NCBI GenBank assembly: GCA_026936325.1
Contig: JAPTHN010000001.1
Span: 101,881,859 to 101,945,858, forward strand
Length of the DNA: 64,000 bases
DNA from: Platynereis dumerilii
Taxonomy: Eukaryota; Annelida; Polychaeta; Phyllodocida; Nereididae
Reading direction: 5' to 3'
Shown: positions 32,301-41,917 of the stretch, one piece after another
How the letters are laid out: each line of letters opens with the position of its first letter
How positions within the stretch are numbered: the first letter of the stretch is position 1
Program-made: the position numbers and the translations under genes
Notes under the pieces: model-generated
Told to the model about the DNA's origin: nothing
Database searches by the model: none
What the model saw: the letters and a program-made list of their open reading frames with translations, nothing else

Positions 32301-35300
32301 TTCATGCCATTTAAATATGTTTTGATGATTTTTTTACCCTTTTTATAGAGTTTATCACATTGCAAAATGCCTGCCGCATAAACTAAAAAAATTCCTAACA
32401 GATTATTTTCCCCTTTTCAGATATGTAATCTGAATGTCCCCATAGACCATATCCAGATGGTGTCATGCCATTAGAATATTTTCTGATTTGATGTTGGTTA
32501 AAACACACTAATTGTTTTTCCTAGTCTAATAATTTGGTCACCATTTTTAATTGACATGACCTTTCAGCCTAAAAGTTATGCTGGAAGCCTCGTTCACATT
32601 TAAGGCTTCAGAAGAACTTATTTTCCATGATGTTGAACAGTGTTAACAGGCTTTAACATGAAAATTACATGATTGTCATTTGCAAGTCACACTTCTGTAC
32701 AATTTTGCAGTGTGTACATGTACAGTGCTGCCTGCAAGTAAGTGAAATGCATGAAATGGTGCAATTGCATCAATGCTAAACATCCTCAGCAAAAGTGCTT
32801 GTTTTGTGGAAGCGTGAATTCTCATCCGATGAGAGGAAAACATATGCTGTAGTTGGAGTTAGGTATGGGTCAAAGTCTTTGATAAGTAAGTGAAACACAG
32901 GCCCAATGTTATTTAATAGGGAAGGGTGGTTCATTTACTTATCAAAGACTTTGACCCATACCTAACTCCGACTACAGCAGAGATAATTATATATGTTTTC
33001 CTCTCATCGGATGAGAATTCATGCTTGCGCAAGCAATTTGGTTGAGGATGTTTAGCATTGTTCACTAACTTACAGGCAGCACTGTATATGACAATGTCAG
33101 AAGAATCTCAAGTTCAAATTCACTTCATTCAAGACACAATTGACAATAGATTCTGAAAAAGAAAATATGTAAGATTCAATGACATTCATATTCATTTTCA
33201 TATCTGACAAATAAGCATAAAGTGTACACATGTGGTATAATATAATGACATTAGGAATAAACCTGTAGAATTTGGAATAATGCCAAGTCTCCAATAACTT
33301 TTTTTAACTGTATTAAAAAAGGCATTTATGAAAAAGACAATTACTGCTTATTTCCTTATTGTCCTGAAATGTCTTTCTTATTTTTCTCCAGAAGCAGAAA
33401 AGAAAGCCTTGATGCAACCACCCCTCTCAGTGTGGATCTTGAGCAGTGTGAGTTAATATGCAACTCAGCAGCAATTGTAATGCGACACTCTGAAATTCTT
33501 GACATTAGTAGATCACATTAAAGACACAAGTGTCGACCTGTCTTCTTATAGGATGATTGATGGCTAATTTTTTGTTGTCAGGAATTTCTTTTACTGTTTG
33601 ATAAGTGTTTATTTTTTCCTTACATTTATTTTTCTTCAAGTTTAAAACTCACCTTCACATGTACACTGTATGTAGTTTTTTCTCATATCCAAGTTGTCTT
33701 AGTTTTGCCTGTTGTTCCATACTCCTTTCTTCCTTCCATTCTCACCCCGGTTACCTGACTCTCCTCCCTTCCTCCTTGACATGAACATCCAATCTTTAGT
33801 CTCTTTTTTAATCGTTTTCACTTTCTTCTCTCTTCTTTTTTTATATTTTAATGTTGGCCTTTTGTTGATGTCTTTCATTATTTTCCAATTCATAAGTTTC
33901 TTGATCTTTTTCTTTGCAGGCTCTCCTATTGACGCTGGTCCAGTGTATGCTAGAGTGGACCTAAGCAAGAAGAAATCAAAATCATTTGGTAAAGGTGACT
34001 ATACAGCTGTGCAATTCCATGAGAGACCTTTGATAGAGGAAACCCTTCTTTCAGACTCAGAGGAGCGCCCAAATCGAAGAGACCGCAACGGCACAAGCGA
34101 GGAGAGTCTGGCTCCGCGAAATGGTTTGAGAGCTTATTTCGCAGAGAATGATTTGAAAATTGAGGATGAAAGATCTCTGGAGAGCAGTGGAGGGGCTGAC
34201 AGCAGTGACAATTTCGATTACATGGATTCAGGGAATTATACACCAGAGGGAGTTCAGGAGGCAAACAGAGACAGTGGTGCCATCTTGGACCAGACTTGTG
34301 ACTCCCCCTTGCGTCTGCCTCTCCTTTCTCCTCCAATTCCATTTAATCTGCCCCATTCTGACACTGAATTGACTTCTGATTCAGATTTCGAAGAAGTTCA
34401 GAGTCCAGATACATCCGAACTCTTCCGAAACTCAGTTTTGGAAGATTACTCTGAACCGACACCCACTCCACCTCGACAAAGACCTGCGATAAGACCGCAT
34501 TTTTATGATCAGGTCTATATTCCAAGAAGTGCCATAAACAATTTTGTAGACAGTGCAAATTACGTTAAAGGTCGCAAGAGGTCTGATTCAGTCCAAACAA
34601 ATCCTTATGAAGAGATCGGTCCAGCTGGAGTTATAGGAGGAGCAACCGGCAGAGGTCCCGTCCCCTCTACTTCTGGCTTGGGACGAGGAATGGCCATATA
34701 TGCCACAGTAGATGAGACCAGGATGGATGCCAGGCAATATGCCATTCCTAGGTTTACCAGGAGTTATAGAAGGGCTTGTACCAGCCCTCCTGATATGTCG
34801 CCTGAAGAATTGAGCAACTACGGCAACCATGGCGCCTCAGCCTCTCCAACTTTAGGACCTTTGTTGCCAACGAAGAGGGCGAATCAAGCTTTTAGAGGTC
34901 CTCCTTTGCTTCTGAGTAGGAGGTCCAGGAGACGGCGCACCAGAAGTTTACCCCCAAGAAGCAGAAGGGACAATCCGCCGTCCCTTCCTGATAGACCTCC
35001 TACTCCGCGAAGTCACAGACCAGCAAGAGGAGAAAAATCAAGAAACAGGATGATTCCGGATTATGTTACTTCTCGAAGTCTTGACCTGTTGGACTCTGGG
35101 TGCTGTGATATTGACCTTGATGTCCTTGTTCCCCCTGCTGATGACTTGAACCCCAATAGACTCGTTTTACCCCCTGCACTACCTGAAAGGTCTCAATTAA
35201 CAAAATCAGCCAAACCTGTTCCCATAAGAGATAGACCTCTACCAGATCCTGAAGAAAAGAAAGAAAAGAGGCCTATCCCTAACAGGACCAGCACAACAGC

Positions 35301-35778
35301 CAGGACAACAGACTTAGATAGAATGGCCACCTATGATGTTGACCTTGACAGTATTGTCCCTCCTTCCAGAGAGGACCTTGAGGATTCCTTTGCGCCTTTA
35401 ATTTGGCTTACAAGCCCTGAGCCTAGATACAGTGGATTACTCCGTTCAGGAATTGACAAGGATGATTCCGTTCACCAATATACTTCCTTGGAAGCAATTC
35501 CAGGATCAGCTTCCAGAGGCAACCTGAGAAGACCAAGGCCCAATTCTTTGTCTTCTTCCAAATCAGATGGTCACATAGACAGGTCATCTGCCACAAGTGT
35601 TGTTGGACAATATCTAGATATCAATATAGCTGCATTTACCACCAATAGTGTGCAACTGCCAACTGTGGGAGCTTCGAATGATCAGAGGGAAAACAGATCT
35701 TCAAATTATGGCAGTGCTTATGGTACACGAAGAGACCCAATTTATGAATCTGTGGGCAACCCCTCAAGAGAGAATTAA
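24277..35778 (+). CDS. Mucin-like single-pass membrane protein with long signalling-type tail (5' exon missing)
   Basis: Four exons with matching phases give about 1396 residues. Order: mucin-like Ser/Thr-rich ectodomain (about 705 residues, many N-x-S/T sites), juxtamembrane stretch, one hydrophobic helix (AAIVVPVLLVMIMAGVGAFF) stopped by basic RKRSR, then a tail of about 650 residues. The tail holds several YxxV/I/L motifs, an NPYEEI sequence, proline-rich SH3-type sites (PALPER) and an Arg-rich block. The product is probably a cell-surface sialomucin-like receptor or adhesion protein; that role is inferred. No SEA, EGF or other named domain is visible. The layout recalls KIAA1549-type proteins, but I see no sequence match. 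The signal-peptide exon should lie upstream of 24277. Confidence 0.8.
27067..27442. mobile_element. Foldback miniature element with TA flanks
   Basis: Left arm CAGCAAAACACTTTGATATA and onward to GTGAAAATGGCA; right arm is its near-perfect inverse over about 55 bp. TA at 27065-27066 and 27443-27444. Non-coding; Tc1/mariner-type duplication. Confidence 0.78.
27760..27979. mobile_element. hAT miniature element, perfect 8-bp duplication
   Basis: Ends CATAGGCGTTTCGGAGG and inverse ACGCCTATG. Flanks CATCTATG at 27752-27759 and 27980-27987 are identical, the 8-bp hallmark of hAT. The element at 36818-37009 shares the terminal CATAGGCGT. Confidence 0.88.
29059..29155. repeat. Tandem near-duplicate, unit about 50 bp
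   Basis: Two adjacent copies containing TTGTAATATGTGCCTG and TTGAAATATGGGCCTG, each followed by TTTTTRTGAAA. Confidence 0.65.
29692..29895 (-). mobile_element. tRNA-derived SINE, copy 2
   Basis: Same family and strand as 10555-10764. The minus strand reads box A TAGCTCAGTCAGTGG, an intact anticodon arm CTCGC-CTCACAA-GCGAG (anticodon CAC, valine-like), then GGACCCGGGTTCAATCCCC with box B, the shared body and a TTTACC tail. About 80 percent identical to copy 1 by eye. Confidence 0.9.
29953..30115 (+). CDS. Membrane-protein exon B: transmembrane helix
   Basis: Acceptor TTTTTCAG and donor GTGAGT. Completes a Val codon with exon A, then NITLEKMVVGPVSKPSNTN, the transmembrane segment and a basic stop-transfer RKRSRLSRSHH. 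The phase fits both neighbours (1 in, 2 out). Confidence 0.85.
31776..31850. repeat. Minisatellite, three 24-bp units
   Basis: Three tandem copies of TTCTTATTGAGTTGTGGACA plus about four bases, nearly identical. Confidence 0.9.
32723..33084. mobile_element. 362-bp foldback element, TA flanks
   Basis: Termini CAGTGCTGCCTGCAAGTAAG and inverse CTTACAGGCAGCACTG, with long inner arms (for example TCTCATCCGATGAGAGGAAA on both sides). TA at 32721-32722 and 33085-33086, a Tc1/mariner-type duplication. No coding sequence. Confidence 0.85.
33392..33447 (+). CDS. Membrane-protein exon C (56 bp)
   Basis: Between a TTCTCCAG acceptor and a GTGAGT donor, phase 2 in and 1 out. Encodes KSRKESLDATTPLSVDLEQ. 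The juxtamembrane basic character continues from exon B. Confidence 0.8.
33448..33919. other. Short intron before exon D
   Basis: 472 bp, strongly pyrimidine-rich towards the acceptor. Nothing else seen. Confidence 0.6.
33920..35778 (+). CDS. Membrane-protein exon D: cytoplasmic tail and stop
   Basis: Acceptor TTTGCAG; the open frame visible upstream from 33712 is intronic pyrimidine tract. Encodes CSPIDAGPVYARVDL through to DPIYESVGNPSREN and TAA at 35776-35778. Tyrosine motifs: YARV, YTAV, YEEI, YATV, YLDI, YESV. Two related segments, CDIDLDVLVPP and YDVDLDSIVPP, look like an internal duplication. An Arg/Ser-rich block (SRRSRRRRTRSLPPRSRR) may bind membrane or be phosphorylated. No enzyme domain. 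Confidence 0.87.
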
Positions 35779-35939
35779 TCTCAAGCATAATATGTTACCA
35801 GTGAAAATATAACTGTCCTGTGTCCCTTTTTTTCACACATGGACCTTAACAATCACTTAAAGTGAATTCATTTCATTTTTGTGCTCAAAATCAGGGAAAT
35901 CCATGGTTGCTTATGCTACTAAGACATTAAGATGTTTAC

Positions 35940-35945
35940 AATAAA
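35940..35945 (+). promoter_or_regulatory. Polyadenylation signal of the membrane-protein gene
   Basis: AATAAA about 160 bp past the stop codon, followed by a T-rich GT-containing stretch. No nearer signal is present. Confidence 0.7.
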
Positions 35946-36817
35946 TTTGTCACTTCCCGGTTTTTTTGTGATCTTGCATTTTACTAAATTTTATTGAGTT
36001 GTACATAAAGTTACAATACATATCAATGCGATGCTTACAATGGTGCTTTTTAACAAACTGTATACATTTGTATTTTATTAAACTATTTATCGAAAACATA
36101 TAATGATGTAATTTGTCAGGTTTTTCATCAAAAATCTTCCGAGTGATTTGTTGATAATGCAAGCGGACCAAGCTTCCAGTCCAGCTACACTTATTGCAAA
36201 ATCTAGCACATTTAGCAAGTGTATTAGTGTACATGTATTATCTTTCACCTTGCTAGTGTACATGCGAGATCTAGCAGTTGGCAAGATGCAGTATCTTACT
36301 CGCTTGTCTGCTTACATGCAGCATTGCAGCATCTAGTATCTACACATGTGCTAGAACTTGCATGTTGACAAGTGTTCTAGAAGTGCCAGATCTTACACGT
36401 AGATAAGTCATGTACGCTAGATTATGCATCTTCACAAGTACTGGATCTTGCATGTACAGGGTGTCTACAGAAAAAGAGGACAGTCAGTTGTCTTCTTTTT
36501 CACACTCATATTATATTCAGAATTCTGTGATAAGTCTGACATACGAGTGGATTTGATAGTCAGCCATATTTCCATTGCAATATGCTTACTTGTGAATTAG
36601 ATCACTACTAAAGGCAAAATGGAAGCATGATATGCGAAAGTGCTTGTGCTGCTCCAAGCTGACCATGTCTCCTGTTTTCCTCACTGTTGATGAGAAATTT
36701 TTCACCATTTGCACTTGTAAGAGAAGGAATGAATCATTAATTTTGTGAGTAGTGGGACATTTGCTGATGCCCCAGCTACCGATAATTCAAATTCAGGACC
36801 TAACACTTGGTCTTCAA

Positions 36818-37009
36818 CATAGGCGTATTTCGCAGGGGGTCAGGGGGAGGGCTGCAGCCCCCCCAGGCATCAGGGCAAATGGCATATATCAGGGCAAATC
36901 CTGACCAATCAGGGCAGATCCACTGCCCTGGTCACATACGTGCAATGTTAAAATTTCAGGGCAAAATAGCGACAGCCCCCCCGCAAAACGTCTGTTCCGC
37001 ACGCCTATG
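36818..37009. mobile_element. hAT miniature element inside the mariner copy
   Basis: Ends CATAGGCGTATTTCGCAGG and inverse ACGCCTATG; identical 8-bp flanks GTCTTCAA at 36810-36817 and 37010-37017. Same family as 27760-27979 by termini. It splits the transposase remnant. Confidence 0.9.
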
Positions 37010-37150
37010 GTCTTCAACATGGGGCCAAAATCAATTAAAATGTTTATAATAACATTCTGAAAGAATCTGTGATGCGATGTTGTCAGACAAGAAACTCTTT
37101 TGTTGGCGAAATCATCTTTCAACAAGGTGGAGCACCTGTTCATACCTGAG

Positions 37151-38792
37151 GGCCTATCTCAAAAATAATGAAGCCAAAGTGTGACATGACCATCAAAATT
37201 TTAAAATGTATTTTTGTATGAAATGGCCTAAGCATAGTGTAAAGAACATATTTAAGTTCCAGAAACTATATTGGCCATGGTGCTTTGATGAGTGGAAATA
37301 ATTGATAACAGCTGAATATTACAGAATTTTTAAAAGTTTGTTTTTCATGGTAGTGAAACATAACTGGGCTGAATGGTAATTTGTCATGAACTTAAATCCG
37401 TTTTCTTTATTTGACAACAACTGGCTCATTTTTAAAAGTCTTCTGGACGATTGTCATTCAAATACCCCAAATATATTTTGAGAAACACCCAATTTTTCGA
37501 AATTTTTCGGAAATTTCTTTTCAAAACTTACATATATTAACCCAGAAGCATATTTTTTCGTTTAAAATGATTTTAACTGCCCTATGGTATGCGTGTATAT
37601 GTGGGCTTCAAATAGATACCAAATAAGTGCCACCGAAGTGAATGTCTGCTAAGCAAATGACGATAGAAGTGTGATTTTTTGCCCATTTTTCGACATAAAA
37701 AGCTGATTTTAAGTACTGGTGTGATATGAATCTTCAAAAAATGTTCTGGTTTCGACTCAAATCGATTTTATATTAATTATCAATCATAACTGGGGGTAAA
37801 ATACAACCATTTACAAAATAAAAAATATTTTGTTACTGTTTATTGCCATTTTAGACAATTTGGCCCCAAATTTTAAAGAATGCTCCATAAATGTTAAATT
37901 TTTTGTAATTAGGCAATGAAACGTGCTGCAACTATTGAAATTAATTGTTAATTTTCACTCCAAGTAATATTAGAATGATCGCTTCACTGCTTGTCAGAAA
38001 AAAATTGAATACGATCAAAATTTTTCAGAGCGTTACGCGTGCGACGAACATAACTTTTGAATTTAATCACCAGAAACCAGTCAAAACTTGGGTTAGTTCA
38101 TAGATTAATAAAGCTTTATAGATGTACTATATTTTGAGCCAATCCAGATTAAAAACAGAGCTTTCATAGCTCTGTACCATTTGAAAGTACTCTCGGCGTT
38201 ACGCGTGCGACACATTCACCTTTCCAGATATTCATTGGAATTTTTCCGTGAACTAGATTTTCCAGAATCATAAAAAGCTCCAAAACAACTAAGTAGATGT
38301 AATAATAGATCTCAATGGAAAAAAGATTCAATTGAAATATGCTAAAGGGAAACTAGAGCATTTCTGATCAGGAACATTCAAATTTGACTCAATTTTAAAA
38401 AGTCAACCTTTGAACCCAAATAACTTAATCATGTCAAAACAAGTGGATGGAAGTGCTTGTTTCAATGGATTTATGAAGCCTGGGGATGTGGAGATTCCAA
38501 AAAGCAGAAGGAAATAGCAATGTAACATGTCAAATTTTGTAAAATTGAAAGAATTCTTCAGGTGAAAAAGTCTATGTCACGCTAAATAAGTGAAAAAATG
38601 CATGTTTTCCGATATACTTTCATCTCTATCTCAATAACCTTTTAACAAATTGCCATGAAATTTTCAGGATTTTGGCATAAGAATGTATTTAAGGCAAGAC
38701 TGTAATATGAAGTTGTTTCATACAGCTGTTATCAAAATTTGTGACCCTCAGTGAAAACCAGCTGTGTAGCTTCATTATTTTTGAGATAGGCC
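37151..38792. mobile_element. 1.64-kb inverted-repeat element inside the mariner copy
   Basis: Termini GGCCTATCTCAAAAATAATG then AAGC, exact inverse on the right. Interior is AT-rich and non-coding but contains a CG-dense word GCGTTACGCGTGCGAC at 38196-38211, with a near-identical copy at 38030-38044. The insertion falls directly after the QQGGAPVHT block. Target duplication unclear; family unassigned. Confidence 0.75.
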
Positions 38793-39287
38793 TATAGAAG
38801 ACTCAGGAGTGCCTCAGAACAAACCTGCTGAGCAAGGTAGAGTGCCACCCCCTTGTCTCCTTAGCTGGACCCAGTGAATTACTCAGTATGGACAACTTTG
38901 AAGGTGGAATCCAGCAAGTTATCCCAACCCTCGCAGTAAAGCTAAAGGCCTCCATCATGTTTGCATGGGGCAAAATGTTGGTGGAGTGCATCAAACATGC
39001 TTTCGCATCATTTCGGTCTCATCTGCAGAAAGTTACCACAGCAAGGGGTGCGAATAATGGGTAATTTGACTGTTGTGATGATACTGTTCATATACAAATC
39101 ATGTTTTGTTGAATAATGATGCTTGGCACAACATAGACAGTAAACAAATTCAAATTATATGTTGACTGTCCTTTTTTTTCTGTTGACACCCTTTATGTAC
39201 ACTAGTGTGCTAGATTTGCATTTACATATAATTTTGATAAGTGTACATATGTACACTAGCAGTAAATGTGCTCAGTTTTGCAATAAG

Positions 39288-41526
39288 CATATATGTCCAA
39301 TCTGAAGGATTGCAGGCCTATGACCATATGACTTTGATGTTCTTTATAAAGATACAGGTAGATTTCTCAAGCTACATCTGGTGAACTGTCAATAAGAGAA
39401 ACCTGCTCTAAGATGTATTAGTGTCAATATATCTCTAAACATTTGTTCAATTTTTTTTTAAACAAAAGTCCAGTAGCTTCACCCAAGATTACCTATCACT
39501 GCATTTATACTCAAAGCTTGTTAACCTGAAAACTCACTACTTCCTTACTGTTTGCAGTTGCAAAAGTGTATGTCACAGGGGAACCCCTATAGACAGCCAA
39601 TCACAAGTCAAAAACTGAAGAGCAATCTCTCAAGTAAGATGTAGCAAAGTATGCCAACTACATTTTGTCTGTTGAACCAAACTTTAGAAATTAGGATAGA
39701 AACCAAAGTTTTGATTGATAGTTCAGTCGAATAAACCCGATGTCCCAGATACTGCAAGGCCGACCAGCAAATAACCAAGCAAGGCAAGGCAATAATTGAA
39801 GGCATATCCCAAGCCATCTATAGGTACTTCAGCATTCTGCAAGTGCCTCCACTAAATGGAGCCATTATTTTTCACCAGAGGGCACTTAGCAGTAGTCTAC
39901 CTTGTATTTTTATAACAGACCAGCAAAACTGCATGATCAGAAGCCTGTGGAAGAATCAAGACAATAGATCTGTCCTCACAAGATCTTGAAAATGACAAAT
40001 CATAATATAGACAGTGAAGAGATTTCTTGTTTTTAATCTCTGGAAATGGAATAGGGCCAGGCTCCACCACTGAGAACTTCCTAATTGCGCTGAATGTGCT
40101 CAGAGTGACGTCAATTCCCACTACTTGCCATGTTACTTGCACATGAATTGTATAATTCACAAAAGTCCGTGTCAGTTTTGTCCTACACTGTAAAATTTGA
40201 AATTTTGAGTCAGTTAAGCTGATCAAATGATTCAGTTGCACAATCCTTTTGAGCTGACATAGCTTGTTGTCTTAAGTTATGATAATCTGTCTGTTGTAAT
40301 TACTTAAAGCAACAAGCTATGTCAGCTTAAATGAATTATGCAACCATCTCGACTAAAAATCTTGTTGTCTTACATCATCCCAAGTCATACCATGACAAAA
40401 TGGCCCATAACCTTTGCTAATTCATGAATACTTAATTAACTGGCCCAGTTTGACGCAGCCAATCAGGGACTGTTGCATCACAGTTTGAAATTGTTGCTTC
40501 TGTTTCACACAGTTACAAATGGAGAAATTGTGTATTGTTGAAAGGTGCTATCACAGTTCCGAAAATTCCTTTGAATTATGTATTTTCACAGTTATGAAAT
40601 GAAACTGTTTGAAAGTTTGTTTGTTTTACACTGTTTTTCTTAGTTGTCAGTAATCCTCTAAGTGTCCATAATCAGACTAAATCTGCCTGCAAAATACTTA
40701 TGACCTAAATAAGCAGCCAATCACAGAAGAGGTTGGAAATAGCAGAAGGCCCTGTCCATTTTAGCAGGGCTTGCATGTGGAGGATGGTTGTCTTAATGTC
40801 TTACTGTTTGGTATTTTTAAATAGCTGAAAGGAATCACTTATATTTCCTCCATTGTAAAGAGCAAAATGACTTGAGGCTTGTTATTCCACTTCCACATTG
40901 AGCCTTGGGTTGGGTTAATCTCATTTTATGATCTCCGAGCTGCTTTGCCATGATATCTCTGAGGAGAAAACTTCTTTGTGTTAACATCTGACATTCTGCC
41001 AACTCCAGTCTTGGTAGCAATGTCTTCTTGCATAATTCATGGGTGCTCCTTCAAATGTAGGGCTAATAGCAAATTAAATCAAACAGTAAGACAACTCTCG
41101 ACTTGAGTATATATATTAGTTCATGGACTCTATCCATAATATTAATCCGAGGTTGTAATGAAGGCATTCTAATAAGTTGCATGCACCTTCGGTCTTTAAC
41201 CAGTGTGAAGACATGAAAAAACTGGATTACCTTTTGAAAACGTAATCATTTTGTAAATCAATTTCTTATATTTTGTGGCAAAAAAAAATCGAAATTTTAT
41301 CACCTCCCATAGCCTGCAACTTGACACACAATATTATAATTGGAGCAAACAATGGGGGCGGGCGGCAAAGCTTTCAATGTTCCCATAAATCAAAAAACTT
41401 ATTATTAATTTTTTTCAGAATTTACTGAATTCCCAAAAATATTTATAACTACATGTATGTGTCATTGTACAACAAAAGAATACATTTTATTAGAACAAAT
41501 ATATAAAATTTATAATTTATACTAGT
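39288..41526. other. Gene-free stretch
   Basis: AT-rich, no supported gene. Around 40187-40340 there is a CACTGTAAAA-type start followed by an inverted pair (GAGCTGACATAGCTTGTTG and CAACAAGCTATGTCAGCTT), possibly part of another foldback element whose right end I could not fix. Confidence 0.4.
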
Positions 41527-41913
41527 GGGCAATTCCGTGCAGTCTGATTCACAGATTTGACACTCTAGCAGCTTGTGTAGCCCTACCATTACACCTCAGC
41601 TATATCATTGTTAAACAGGGATGACGCCAGGTAATAGGGGTATCAGACAAGCCACCAACCAAAGATCCAAGGAGCTGAGCTACAAAGCAAATATCATGGT
41701 GTCAGACGTCCATCACACGGTGTACGTCCGACACCATGATATTTTGCCGTAGCTCGACTCCTGTTACACTTGAAGCTTTGGTTGATGGCTTGTCTGATAC
41801 CCCTATTACCTGCCCTCATGTCTGGATAACAATGAAATAGCTAAGCTATAATGGTAGGGCTAAACAAGCTGCTAAAGTGTCAAATCTGTGAATCAGACTT
41901 TACGGAATTGCCC
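41527..41913. mobile_element. 387-bp foldback element with palindromic centre
   Basis: Left GGGCAATTCCGTGCAGTCTG, right inverse with few changes, the arms pairing along about 140 bp each. TAGT flanks both ends (41523-41526, 41914-41917). The centre reads ATCATGGTGTCAGACGT and ACGTCCGACACCATGAT, extending the hairpin. Non-coding; superfamily unclear. Confidence 0.82.
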
Positions 41914-41917
41914 TAGT

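Larger units (their letters stand above)
30116..33391. other. Intron between exons B and C of the membrane-protein gene
   Basis: 3.3 kb, no coding exon recognised. A degenerate inverted pair links about 30250-30300 (AAAATCATCGAAACATG and TGGCAT) with 32305-32330 and includes GTTTATCACATTGCAAAA words near 31470 and 32350 matching TGTGATAAAC near 30440 and 30475, so an old inverted-repeat element of about 2 kb may be present. Also a 24-bp minisatellite at 31776-31850 and a foldback at 32723-33084. Confidence 0.45.
36457..39193 (+). mobile_element. Broken Tc1/mariner-like transposon with two nested insertions
   Basis: Terminal repeats (C)AGGGTGTCTACAGAAAAA and inverse of AGGGTGTCAACAGAAAAA, flanked by TA at 36455-36456 and 39194-39195. 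Transposase remnants on the plus strand: PVFLTVDEKFFTI around 36671-36709, resembling the block around the second catalytic Asp, and IFQQGGAPVHT at 37114-37146, the family QQDGAPxHT block. After the inserted element come TQECLRTN and a decayed C-terminal part to about 39063. Several stops and a size of about 0.9 kb without inserts show it is dead. Confidence 0.82.
36190..39287. mobile_element. Outer inverted-repeat element interrupted by a Tc1/mariner copy
   Basis: Left terminus CTTATTGCAAAATCTAGCAC then ATTTA; right terminus is its inverse with two changes. Between the left terminus and the inner transposon, degenerate units with words like CTAGATCTTGCATGT and ACAAGT repeat about every 25-30 bp. 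No target duplication could be assigned. Without the insert it would be only about 360 bp. Confidence 0.6.

Noticed and set aside
33712-33919. Hydrophobic N-terminal part of the long frame ending at 35778 as a second membrane anchor.
   Set aside because: It is intronic pyrimidine-rich sequence before a TTTGCAG acceptor; the phase joins exon C to 33920.
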